Assembly (NCBI RefSeq): GCF_027912515.1
Contig: NZ_CP115464.1
Coordinates: 2,728,001-2,792,000, forward strand
Direction: 5' to 3'
Source: Brevundimonas sp. NIBR10
GTDB lineage: Bacteria; Pseudomonadota; Alphaproteobacteria; Caulobacterales; Caulobacteraceae
Length of the DNA stretch: 64,000 nt
In this document: in pieces, positions 50,284 to 57,855 of the stretch
Numbering within the stretch: position 1 is the first letter of the stretch
Layout: each line of letters starts with the position of its first letter
The notes under the pieces: model-generated
The model's input: the letters and a program-made list of their open reading frames with translations, nothing else
Databases searched by the model: none
What the model was told of the DNA's origin: nothing
Program-made: the position numbers and the translations under genes

Positions 50284-50796
50284 GTTATGCGTGTGGTTAT
50301 CTCTCCATCCATCACGAACCCGCGATCGATTTGAACGCGTCTTTCGTGCCACCTAACCCGTCGCCCTGCGTCTCAACCAATTCGATCATGTGGTAGCGGC
50401 TCATGATCGGGCGATAGCTCGGCCAGATCGCGAGTATCGGATCATGGTCGTTCCTGTTGCTGCCCCACCTCAACGAAGCCTCGCATCTTGTTAGTGGCGA
50501 TCTGGCCCGGAAATCCCGTCAAGGGCAATCACGCAAACTGTTCGCGGGTCAGGCGCACTGGTGCTGGACGACTGGTCGCCTCTGTTCGACGGGGTATTTC
50601 CTCTACTATCCCAGTCGATGTCAGAGCCTTACTGCCTTCCAGATCGTGGGGGATGCACTGCGGTTTCGGGACAGTTGAAGGTCGTCTTTCCGGCTAGCAG
50701 TCTGCTTCTGACTCTGAGGCGACTTTCGGAGTGTCCGCTTTCTGCTTCGCATCGGCTGGTATCTGGCGACCGCCCGGCGATGTTGGACGTTGGATT
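50284..50796. other. 513-bp stretch with remnants only
   Basis: No intact gene is seen. On the minus strand a frame ending at 50312 reads GSNRNDHDPILAIWPSYRP and onwards for about 50 residues with no start codon; it looks like a lost gene's C-terminus of unknown family. The right part holds a decayed copy of the lysR 3' end (50549-50712). Confidence 0.5.
50549..50712 (+). pseudogene. lysR 3'-end remnant (direct repeat copy)
   Basis: This stretch matches the last 45 codons and about 50 bases beyond the stop of the LysR gene at 54465-55361 (compare 55227-55400). Shared parts include TGGACGACTGG, TATTTCCTCTACTA, ACTGCCTTCCA and GTCTTTCCGGCTAGCAG. It has indels that break the frame (for example near GACGGGGTATT). 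The two copies flank the SDR-to-LysR block as direct repeats. Confidence 0.8.
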
Positions 50797-51543
50797 TCAG
50801 AGTTTTTGGGCGGTGGGTCGGAACAGGATTTCGTTGATGCCCACATCCTCGGGCTCGTTGATGGCGAAGGCGACCAGCCGGGCCAGGGTTTCGGCGGGCA
50901 CGCCGATCTCGGCGACATAGTCCTGATTGGCCTTCTGAACGTCGGTCTCGCTGATGTGGTCGAGGAGTTCTGTCTTCACCGCACCCGGCGAGATGATCGT
51001 GGTTCGGATGTTGTGGGGCGCCATCTCCTGGCGGAGACCTTCCGATAAGGCGCGCACCGCGAACTTGGTCGCGGAATAGACCGCCGAACCGCCGAACAGC
51101 TTGTGGCCCGCGACGGACGATACGTTGATGATGTGGCCGGACTTCTGGGCGATCATGTGGGGCAGGGTGGCGGCGACGCCGTAGAGGACGCCCTTCAGGT
51201 TGACGTCGATCATCTGGTTCCATTCGTCGACCTTGACCCGCTCCAGCGGCGACAGGGGCATGACGCCGGCGTTGTTGATGATCACGTCGATCCGCCCATA
51301 GGTCTCGATCGCCGCATCAACCAGACGCTTCAGGTCATCGCGCTCCGTCACGTCGGTCGCCACGGCGATGGCCTTGCCGCCTGCGGCGGAGATCTCGGCC
51401 ACGAGGGCCTCGATGCGATCGGTGCGCCGCGCGCCGAGGACGACGTTGGCGCCCTTCGCAGCCAGGTGGCGGGCCGCCGCCGCACCCATGCCGGAGGACG
51501 CGCCGGTGATGACGATGGTCTTGCCTGTGATGTTGTCGGTCAT
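50797..51543 (-). CDS. SDR family NAD(P)-dependent oxidoreductase
   Basis: The 248-residue classical short-chain dehydrogenase has the cofactor motif [16 protein letters not shown] ([11 protein letters not shown]), the catalytic Ser in NVSSVAG and Y-x-x-x-K in YSATKFAV, and PGAVKTELL. The GARRTDR segment after strand 2 favours NADPH. Substrate unknown. Its start ATG (51543) overlaps the stop of the upstream cupin gene; it is the last gene of a four-gene minus-strand operon (MFS, hydrolase, cupin, SDR). Confidence 0.9.
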   Translation of the reverse strand: MTDNITGKTIVITGASSGMGAAAARHLAAKGANVVLGARRTDRIEALVAEISAAGGKAIAVATDVTERDDLKRLVDAAIETYGRIDVIINNAGVMPLSPLERVKVDEWNQMIDVNLKGVLYGVAATLPHMIAQKSGHIINVSSVAGHKLFGGSAVYSATKFAVRALSEGLRQEMAPHNIRTTIISPGAVKTELLDHISETDVQKANQDYVAEIGVPAETLARLVAFAINEPEDVGINEILFRPTAQKL

Positions 51544-52049
51544 TGATCTGCCTCTGCTTCGCCGGCCGACGTGTCGGCGAGATACTGTTCGTCGGTCACA
51601 TGCTCCAGCCAGGTGACGGGCGAGCCGTTCTGGCTTTCCTGGATGGCGATGTGGGTCATGGCCTCGTGCGGCCTGGCCCCGTGCCAGTGCTTGTGTTCGG
51701 GTGGGCACCACAGGATGTCGCCGGCGTGGAACTCCAGCTTCGGGCCGCCCTCGATCTGGGTCCAGCCAACGCCTTCGGTGACGATCAGGGTCTGGCCCAG
51801 CGGATGCACGTGCCAGGCCGTGCGGGCTCCGGGCTCGAAGCGGACGATGGCGCCGCCGACACGCGAGGGTGCCTCGCGCTGAAACTGGCCGCTGATGGTG
51901 ACGCGACCGGTGAACCATTCGGCCGGACCTTCGATGGTGGTCTGGTCGGCCTCGCGGGTGATTTCCATGGCGGGAGCGCCTTCTTGCGACTGCGTGAGGG
52001 TTTCGGTGCCCAACAGGGCGGCCGTGGCTGAGAGAACTGAACCGATCAA
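51540..52049 (-). CDS. Cupin-domain protein (mandelonitrile-lyase-like)
   Basis: The 169-residue protein has a single cupin barrel with metal ligands in [17 protein letters not shown] and the second motif [10 protein letters not shown]. The series [22 protein letters not shown] and MTHIAIQE is shared with small cupins annotated as (R)-mandelonitrile lyase-like. The start is uncertain: TTG 52049 overlaps the stop of the upstream hydrolase gene (TTGA) and adds a short hydrophobic leader; ATG 51968 (MEITREAD) would give the bare cupin domain. Confidence 0.8.
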   Translation of the reverse strand: MIGSVLSATAALLGTETLTQSQEGAPAMEITREADQTTIEGPAEWFTGRVTISGQFQREAPSRVGGAIVRFEPGARTAWHVHPLGQTLIVTEGVGWTQIEGGPKLEFHAGDILWCPPEHKHWHGARPHEAMTHIAIQESQNGSPVTWLEHVTDEQYLADTSAGEAEADQ

Positions 52050-53140
52050 GCCAGGTGCTCCTCGAAGAAGCGCGTCAGCCGGTCGAACGGGATAACGTCG
52101 ACGCGGTCATAGAGGTCGACGTGGCTGGCGCCGGGGACGATCAGGAGTTCCTTCGGCTCCGCCGCCGCCCCGAAGGCCGTCTCGCTCATATAGCGAGAGT
52201 GGGCGTTCTCGCCGTGGATCAGCAGGATCGGTCGCGGGGAAATCTCGGCGATGTAGGTGAGCAGCGGCATATTCATGAAGGACAGCGGGTTGGTCTGCGT
52301 CCAGGCATTGCCCGAGTTGACCGCCCGCGCATGATAGCCGCGCGGCGTCATATAGTAGGCGTGGTAGTCGACCATGAACTGCGGCTCGCCGCCCTTCAGT
52401 TCATTTGATGCAGGGCCGTAGGCAGGGCTGCCGTTGCGCGCATCCTCCCAGCGCTGGCGGCTCATCTGCTCCAGCGACTGCGCCCGCTGTTCGGGCGTGA
52501 CACTGTCGTTGTATCCGCGCGCCGACACGCGACTGATGTCATACATGGTGCTGCTCGCGACGGCCTTGACGCGCTTGTCGGCCGCGACGGCGTTCAGCGC
52601 CATGCCGCCCCAGCCGCAGATGCCGATCACGCCGATCCGCTCCTGATCGACCGACGGGTGCAGGCCGAGGAAGTCCACCGCCGCCATGAAGTCTTCGGTG
52701 TTGATGTCGGGCGATGCGACGTTGCGCGGCTGTCCGCCGCTTTCGCCGGTGAACGACGGATCGAACGCCAGGGCCACGAAGCCCCGCGCCGCCATGGTCT
52801 GGGCATAGAGACCCGACGACTGTTCCTTGACCGCACCGAACGGCCCGCCGACCGCGAGGGCCGCCAGACGTTGGCCGTCGCGCCCCTTGGGTCGATACAG
52901 ATCGCCGCTCAGAGTGATGCCGTAGCGGTTGGAGAAGCTGACCTTCTGGTGGTCGACGGCATCGTTGCGGGGGAACACCTTGTCCCAGTCGCTGGTCATG
53001 GTTTGCGCCTTTGCATCGGAGGTGGGGAGGAGGGAGGCGGCGGCCAGGGCGGTCACGCCGGCGCCGGTCAGTTTCATCAGGCCGCGACGGTCCATCGCGG
53101 GGGACGGCCGGGTCTGAAGGTCGGGGGAAGTCGGGGTCAT
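52046..53140 (-). CDS. Alpha/beta hydrolase (dienelactone-hydrolase-like) with Tat-like signal
   Basis: The 364-residue precursor has a leader with two arginines before a hydrophobic stretch ([24 protein letters not shown]), resembling a Tat signal. The alpha/beta hydrolase domain carries the nucleophile elbow GICGWGG, in which the nucleophile is Cys rather than Ser as in dienelactone hydrolases, and a late histidine in GASHVDLYD. Probable role: hydrolysis of an ester or lactone in the periplasm. It precedes the cupin gene with overlapping codons. Confidence 0.85.
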   Translation of the reverse strand: MTPTSPDLQTRPSPAMDRRGLMKLTGAGVTALAAASLLPTSDAKAQTMTSDWDKVFPRNDAVDHQKVSFSNRYGITLSGDLYRPKGRDGQRLAALAVGGPFGAVKEQSSGLYAQTMAARGFVALAFDPSFTGESGGQPRNVASPDINTEDFMAAVDFLGLHPSVDQERIGVIGICGWGGMALNAVAADKRVKAVASSTMYDISRVSARGYNDSVTPEQRAQSLEQMSRQRWEDARNGSPAYGPASNELKGGEPQFMVDYHAYYMTPRGYHARAVNSGNAWTQTNPLSFMNMPLLTYIAEISPRPILLIHGENAHSRYMSETAFGAAAEPKELLIVPGASHVDLYDRVDVIPFDRLTRFFEEHLA

Positions 53141-53161
53141 GTCGGGCTCCGTGGTTTCTGC

Positions 53162-54352
53162 TCAGCGGGGTTTCAGGAGGGTGCGGCCGTCGCGGACGAT
53201 CAGGACCGCGGTGACGGCGAGGGTGACGCTAGCGATCAGCACGGCGTTGATGGACAGGTGATCCAGCAGCAGGCCGCCGACGACGGCGCCCAACAGGATC
53301 GAGGCCTGGACGGCGGCGACCATCAGGCCGCCTGCGGCTTCGGGCGCGTCCTCGGCGTTCTGGGACATCCAGGTCATCCAGATCACCGACATGGCGGTGT
53401 TCATCGCGCCCCAGACGACCAAGAGGAGACCAACGGCGATCGGCCAGCCGCCGAAAGCCAACAGTCCTGCGGTGACCGCGCCCATCACCAGGGCCGGCAG
53501 ACGCAGAACTCTGGAGACGTCGCCGGTGATGAAGCGGCTTGAGGCCCAGGTGCCGAGGAAGCCGGCGCAGCCGAGCGCGAGAAGCAGGATCGACAGGCCG
53601 GTGACGCCCACGCCCGTCACCTGTTCGAGGAAGGGCCGCAGATAGGTGAACAGGGTGAAGGCCGAGCCCCAGGACAGCATCGAGGCGATCAGGCCGGTCA
53701 GGAAATATCGGCGACGCAGTAGGTCCAGCATATCGCCGATCCCCCGCCGTCCACGGGCGGGCAGCGACGGCAGTGCGACGACGTGCCAGACGAGATTGGC
53801 GACCACGATCGGGGTCAAGGCCCAGAAGACCTCGCGCCAGCCGAACAGGCCGCCGAGATAGCTGCCGATCGGCGCGGCGAAGGCGGCGGCGATGGCCTGA
53901 CCGCCATACATCAGGGCCAGGGCGCGCGGCACGTCCGACGCCGGGACCAGCCTCATGATGACAGAGGTCGCCAGCGCCCAGAAGCCGCCGATGCAGAGAC
54001 CGAGCAGGGCGCGTCCGACCATCAGGACCTCGAAGTTCGGCGCGGCGGCGACCAGCACCAGCGAGATCGCCATCAAACCCGTCATCGCGATCAGGACCCA
54101 TTTGCGGTTCAGGCGTCCCGCCACGGTGGTGACCGCCAGGCTGGCGACGATGGCGAACAGGCCGCTGATCGAGATAGCCTGACCGGTCTGCCCGACGGAG
54201 GCGCCCAGACCCTCGGCCATGGGCGTCAACAGGCTGACCGGCATGAACTCCGACGCGATGAGCAACGCGACGCACAGCGCCATCGACAGCACCGCGCCCC
54301 AGGCGGCGGTCGGCGTCGTGGCTTCGGATGTCGGTGCTGCGGCGGCGAGCAT
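53162..54352 (-). CDS. MFS transporter (AraJ/NepI-like efflux)
   Basis: The 396-residue protein has 12 predicted membrane segments. The family features are SEFMPVSLLTPMAEGLGASVGQTGQ in the first segments, the GRLNRKW loop 2-3 motif and GRALLGLCIGGFWALATSV, as in AraJ/NepI-like drug or metabolite exporters. It is the first gene of the minus-strand operon and is divergent from the LysR gene, so it is likely LysR-controlled. The exported compound is unknown. Confidence 0.88.
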   Translation of the reverse strand: MLAAAAPTSEATTPTAAWGAVLSMALCVALLIASEFMPVSLLTPMAEGLGASVGQTGQAISISGLFAIVASLAVTTVAGRLNRKWVLIAMTGLMAISLVLVAAAPNFEVLMVGRALLGLCIGGFWALATSVIMRLVPASDVPRALALMYGGQAIAAAFAAPIGSYLGGLFGWREVFWALTPIVVANLVWHVVALPSLPARGRRGIGDMLDLLRRRYFLTGLIASMLSWGSAFTLFTYLRPFLEQVTGVGVTGLSILLLALGCAGFLGTWASSRFITGDVSRVLRLPALVMGAVTAGLLAFGGWPIAVGLLLVVWGAMNTAMSVIWMTWMSQNAEDAPEAAGGLMVAAVQASILLGAVVGGLLLDHLSINAVLIASVTLAVTAVLIVRDGRTLLKPR

Positions 54353-54429
54353 GGTCGTCTCCCTCTTTCGTCGAGGGACAAACTAGGCTCTGGCGTTCAA
54401 AGCGATTAGCCAGAGAGATCGGTATGAAC

Positions 54430-54448
54430 TAATCGATGCAGACGATTA
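54430..54448. promoter_or_regulatory. Probable LysR operator
   Basis: TAATCG and CGATTA form a perfect inverted repeat around a 7-bp spacer (19 bp, T-N11-A-type) in the 112-bp divergent gap between the MFS and lysR genes. Another CGATTA lies at 54403-54408. This is the typical position and form of a LysR-family binding site. Confidence 0.6.
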
Positions 54449-54464
54449 ATCGCGGAGGCCGTCC

Positions 54465-55361
54465 ATGGCCGGACCAGACCTGAACCAGTTGACCTGGTTC
54501 CAGATCGTTGCCGAGGAGCGCAGCTTCACAAAGGCCGCCGCCCGGATCGGTGTGGCCCAGTCCACGCTCAGCCATGCCATCCGTCAGCTTGAGGCGCGTC
54601 TGGGCATCCGGTTGCTGACCCGCACGACGCGTAGCGTGGCGCCCACGGCGGCGGGCGAGCGTCTGCTGCAAACGATCACCCCGCGCCTGGCCGAGATCGA
54701 GCAGGCAATCGAAAGCCTGACCAGCGTGCGGGACAGGCCGGCAGGCTCCATCCGACTGACCCTGTCCGACCACGCTTTGGAAAGCGTGGTGTGGCCCAAA
54801 CTCAAACCGGTCCTCGCCGCCTATCCCGACATCAAGGTCGAACTGATCCTCGACAGCACCTTCCGGAATATCGTCGAGGAGCGGTTCGATGCCGGCGTCC
54901 GGCTCGGCGAAAGCGTCGAGAAGGACATGATCGCCGTGCGCATCGGCCCCGACTGGCGGCTCGTCGCCGTCGCCTCACCCGGCTACCTGGCCGAACGCGG
55001 CAGGCCGGTTCATCCCAAGGACCTTGTCGCCCATTCGTGCATCAACATGCGCCACGAGTCGGCGGGCAGCCTCTACGCCTGGGAGTTCGAGAGGGACGGT
55101 CAGGCCTTGCGCGTCCGCGTCGACGGCCAGGTCACCTTCAACAACTCCTATGCCATGATCGAAGCCGCCGTCAGCGGGCTGGGGATCGCCTATGTGCCCG
55201 ACGACATCGTCGCGTCCCATCTGGCGTCAGGCGCGCTGGAACTGGTTCTGGACGACTGGTCCCCAATGTTCGAAGGCTATTTCCTCTACTACCCAAGCCG
55301 TCGTCAGAACCTTGCTGCCTTCCAAATCGTCGTGGACTCACTGCGGTATCGGGACAGTTGA
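54465..55361 (+). CDS. LysR family transcriptional regulator
   Basis: The 298-residue regulator has the N-terminal winged helix-turn-helix (LNQLTWFQIVAEERSFTKAAARIGVAQSTLSHAIRQLE, compacted) and a substrate-binding domain with ALESVVWPKLKPVLAAYPDIKVEL and a final VVDSLRYRDS. It probably activates the divergent MFS-hydrolase-cupin-SDR operon in response to its substrate. The ATG is preceded by GGAGG. Its 3' end is duplicated, in decayed form, at 50549-50712. Confidence 0.92.
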   Translation: MAGPDLNQLTWFQIVAEERSFTKAAARIGVAQSTLSHAIRQLEARLGIRLLTRTTRSVAPTAAGERLLQTITPRLAEIEQAIESLTSVRDRPAGSIRLTLSDHALESVVWPKLKPVLAAYPDIKVELILDSTFRNIVEERFDAGVRLGESVEKDMIAVRIGPDWRLVAVASPGYLAERGRPVHPKDLVAHSCINMRHESAGSLYAWEFERDGQALRVRVDGQVTFNNSYAMIEAAVSGLGIAYVPDDIVASHLASGALELVLDDWSPMFEGYFLYYPSRRQNLAAFQIVVDSLRYRDS

Positions 55362-55776
55362 GAGCCGTCTTTCCGGCTAGCAGGCAACGCCTGCTTCTGA
55401 TTCATCGCTGACGCTGAGAAGGTCCGCCTCCCGGCCCAAGTCTCATGCTGACGTGTGGGCCGCGGAATTGGGCCGCCTCTGAATCTCATTCGACCTTTGG
55501 CAGGTCCGCTCTTGGGCTGGCGCTGGAACCTGAACCCAGTACGTCTGCATCTCACTCTCTGCGGAACTTGTGGTTGTCCGGGTTTTGACCCGCTGCGTCA
55601 CTTCCCGGTCGTCGCGACCGCGTGGTTCTCGACCCAACCCTGGAACGTCTCGCAATCCATGGCGCGACCCATGTAGGACGCGCTTTGACGTCTCAGTTGA
55701 TGTCTCGTTCGGTTATCGCAAACTGAGATCGGTGAGCCGATGAGCGTCCCGCTGAGAATCATGTTGTGACGGGCGC
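55362..55776. other. 415-bp stretch without an intact gene
   Basis: The first 40 bases belong to the repeat shared with 50549-50712. On the minus strand a 24-residue frame (MGRAMDCETFQGWVENHAVATTGK region, 55672 down) looks like a fragment of a protein but is too short to call. I see no RNA gene or clear terminator. Confidence 0.45.
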
Positions 55777-56298
55777 ATGGCTAGCGCTCTGACTCACCGT
55801 GAAATCGTCGCTCACCACGAAGCGGCACATTCTGTAATCGCTGTTTGTTGCGGGCCTGGCGTATCGGGAGGGATCGACCTCAATGCCGCGACGTCGGTCG
55901 CTGGCGCATTCGGGAACACGAAGGTCAACCTATTTGCACCCGACGCCAATCAACCAATCGGCGTTCAAGAACGCGACGCAGTCAGAAACGCCGCCATTAT
56001 CTGCGCTGGGGCAGCGAGTGACGCGAAGCTTCACGCAATAGGGCTGAACCAAGCGTTGATTGCTCAGCCGGGAGATCATGGGTTCGTTCACAGCCACCTA
56101 ACTACCCATCCGTGCGTACCTGCGGCAGACATTATCAGTGTGGTAGCGGTTGGCTTGGCAACGGCGGACTTCCACCTCGCAAAGGCGCACGTTTGGTATG
56201 CTGTAGAAAGCGTTGCGACCGCGTGCCTCTCCAACGGAGGCATCATAGATGCGGCGACAATCAGGGCGATCTGCGGCCACTTGGCAAACACGATCTAA
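55777..56298 (+). CDS. Stand-alone HEAAH metallopeptidase-like protein (M41-like)
   Basis: The 173-residue protein begins with REIVAHHEAAHSVIAV, holding a zinc-peptidase HExxH motif (H14 to H18), and later has AIICAGAASDAKLHAIG, which resembles the AGRxAE region of the FtsH (M41) peptidase domain. The AAA ATPase part of FtsH is absent. Such short M41-like proteins occur in mobile elements; a possible role is protein cleavage in a toxin or defence context, unproven. Base composition is less GC-rich than the chromosome. Confidence 0.65.
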   Translation: MASALTHREIVAHHEAAHSVIAVCCGPGVSGGIDLNAATSVAGAFGNTKVNLFAPDANQPIGVQERDAVRNAAIICAGAASDAKLHAIGLNQALIAQPGDHGFVHSHLTTHPCVPAADIISVVAVGLATADFHLAKAHVWYAVESVATACLSNGGIIDAATIRAICGHLANTI

Positions 56299-56446
56299 CT
56301 GGCGTGACCCGCACCCGAGGAGAGTCCAGTACTGATCCACGCTGATCCTCCCTAGCAGGATCATGGGAAAATTACGTCGAGGGATAAGGGCCTTAATGAG
56401 AGCCGTGGCGCGGTGGAAACCAAGGCTGTCATGCTAAGCTGTTCTG

Positions 56447-56911
56447 ATGGAAGACGCTCGGCTCCACAGATTGGGAAATGAACTTTTCGTCGCGTTTGCC
56501 CGCACGGAGTACGCGCTCAAGGCTGCTGGCTTCCTGAGACGCCCTGACGGGAATGCAGAGGCAAATTGGGAAGCTTTTGCTGCGGCGATTCAGGACGAAT
56601 TCAAGGTGAAGCGGCAGAATGACGCCGCCGTTCGAGACGCAGCCGAGGGCTTGTTGGCTGCCCCTCCCAACAAGCAGATTGTGACTAACGGCGTGTTGAG
56701 CTGGTCTGAAGTTCAGCCGCAGGCGGCCTCAGAGACTGACCTTCTGCTTCAATATGTTCGGCGGGTTCGAAACAACCTGTTCCACGGCGGTAAGTTCAAC
56801 GGCGTCTGGTTTGCCCCGGAGCGCGCCGACTTCCTGATTCCCAAATGTCTGTTGATCCTAGATGCGTGTCGCGCTTGCTCGTTGGGGGTAACGCAGGCGT
56901 ACGAAGGCTGA
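56447..56911 (+). CDS. HEPN-domain protein
   Basis: The 154-residue helical protein has RNNLFHGGK with R108 and H113 forming the RxxxxH HEPN ribonuclease signature, preceded by a helical core (ELFVAFARTEYALKAAGFL). This is a classical small HEPN protein, probably an RNase toxin or a structural derivative. No antitoxin gene is adjacent. It is the last gene before the right end of the element. Confidence 0.75.
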   Translation: MEDARLHRLGNELFVAFARTEYALKAAGFLRRPDGNAEANWEAFAAAIQDEFKVKRQNDAAVRDAAEGLLAAPPNKQIVTNGVLSWSEVQPQAASETDLLLQYVRRVRNNLFHGGKFNGVWFAPERADFLIPKCLLILDACRACSLGVTQAYEG

Positions 56912-56938
56912 ATTCAGTACGCGAAGTGGGCGTTGAAG

Positions 56939-56958
56939 TTACACAGAACCTTACACAT
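56939..56958 (+). promoter_or_regulatory. Right arm-type integrase sites
   Basis: TTACACAG (56939-56946) and TTACACAT (56951-56958) are two direct copies 12 bp apart near the right end, the same words as at 33909-33927 in reversed order. They support the element boundaries. Confidence 0.6.
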
Positions 56959-57015
56959 TCTAATGGTGTGTGATAGAAACATGATAAGTATCAATCCATT
57001 GATGCTGGCGTGTGT

Positions 57016-57024
57016 GACTTAAAA
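57016..57024 (+). repeat. attR core
   Basis: GACTTAAAA, the right copy of the 9-bp direct repeat that bounds the element, continuing directly into the 3' half of the host tRNA-Leu. Confidence 0.85.
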
Positions 57025-57070
57025 TCTGCTTCCTCACGGAGTGCCGGTTCGAGCCCGGCCGCCCGCACCA
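57016..57070 (+). pseudogene. 3' half of split host tRNA-Leu(UAA)
   Basis: After GACTTAAAA come the anticodon-stem strand TCTGC, a variable arm, the T-arm (GCCGG, TTCGAGC, CCGGC), acceptor strand CGCCCGC, A and an encoded CCA. It complements exactly the 5' half at 33818-33855. No tRNA 5' side precedes it: upstream is element DNA (GGCGTGTGT). Confidence 0.9.
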
Positions 57071-57074
57071 GTCT

Positions 57075-57632
57075 TCAGTTCGGCGCGGCTGGCGCGTCGT
57101 CAGACCGGGTCATCATGGCCTTTTCGGTGTCGTCGCCCTCCATCGTCAGGGTGACGGCGGGCTTGCCGGCCTGGAACTCTTCCATGGCGGTGGCCTTGCG
57201 GGCCCGCATGGCGTCAGCCAGGGCGTCCATGTCGAGGCCGGCGGCGCGGGCCTGGGCGAACATGCCTTCGGCGCGCTTTTCCTCTTCCTCGACGTGGTGC
57301 TCGATCGCTTCGGACAGCACCTTGACCTTGGCGTCGTAGAAGTCCTCGTCGGGGCTCATCGCCTCGATTTCGTTGATCAGCAGCTTGGCGCTGTCATGTT
57401 CGACATAGGCTTCATTCAGAAGGTCCTCCTCGATCTTGCCGCGACAGGCCGGATAGAAGATCTCCTCTTCGATCGCGGTGTGGACCTTCAGCTCCAGACA
57501 GGCCTGGTTGGCCAGGGTCTGCTTCTTCGACGAGTTGGTGGCCTTCTCGAAGGCTTCGAAAATTTCCTCGACCTTGCGGTGATCCGCCTTCAGCAGGGCG
57601 ACGGCATCCATCTCTTCGTATGACTGGGCCAT
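57075..57632 (-). CDS. Hemerythrin-domain protein
   Basis: The 185-residue protein has a hemerythrin HHE domain: DHRKVEEIFEAF, HTAIEEEIFYPA, EAYVEHDSAKLLINEI and EAIEHHVEEEE give the His and Glu residues of a di-iron site. Such proteins bind oxygen, NO or iron. Start ATG 57632 follows AAGGAG at good spacing; the longer frame upstream is not conserved-looking. It is divergent from the phosphatase gene and four bases from the tRNA 3' half. Confidence 0.88.
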   Translation of the reverse strand: MAQSYEEMDAVALLKADHRKVEEIFEAFEKATNSSKKQTLANQACLELKVHTAIEEEIFYPACRGKIEEDLLNEAYVEHDSAKLLINEIEAMSPDEDFYDAKVKVLSEAIEHHVEEEEKRAEGMFAQARAAGLDMDALADAMRARKATAMEEFQAGKPAVTLTMEGDDTEKAMMTRSDDAPAAPN

Positions 57633-57855
57633 GGGGTTTCTCCTTGCACTGGCTGATCGAAAAAGCGGCAAGAGAACACCGGTTCCACAGAGAATGACTC
57701 GCAGAAATCGTTGAGGAATTGTCCAGTTCCGCACAAATGAAGAGGCACTGGCTCCAGATCGTCCTTGCCGGGCCATGGCCTTTCTCGCCACTGTCACGCC
57801 TGCGCAATACCGACCCGGTACAGGGTCGGCCGAACCAACTCGCTGGAGCCCCGCC

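Larger units (their letters stand above)
33847..57024. mobile_element. Integrated element, about 23.2 kb, in a tRNA-Leu(UAA) gene
   Basis: The element is bounded by a 9-bp direct repeat, GACTTAAAA, at 33847-33855 and 57016-57024, which is the anticodon-loop region of a tRNA-Leu(UAA). Outside each copy lies one half of that tRNA. A tyrosine integrase gene is at the left end, and paired TTACACA sites occur near both ends. It carries a replacement, intron-containing tRNA-Leu(UAA), HipBA, SIR2/Rad50-like, AbiH, HEPN and metabolic cargo, and fragments of older mobile elements. No complete conjugation or phage structural genes are visible, so it is either mobilised in trans or immobile apart from excision. 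Confidence 0.9.
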
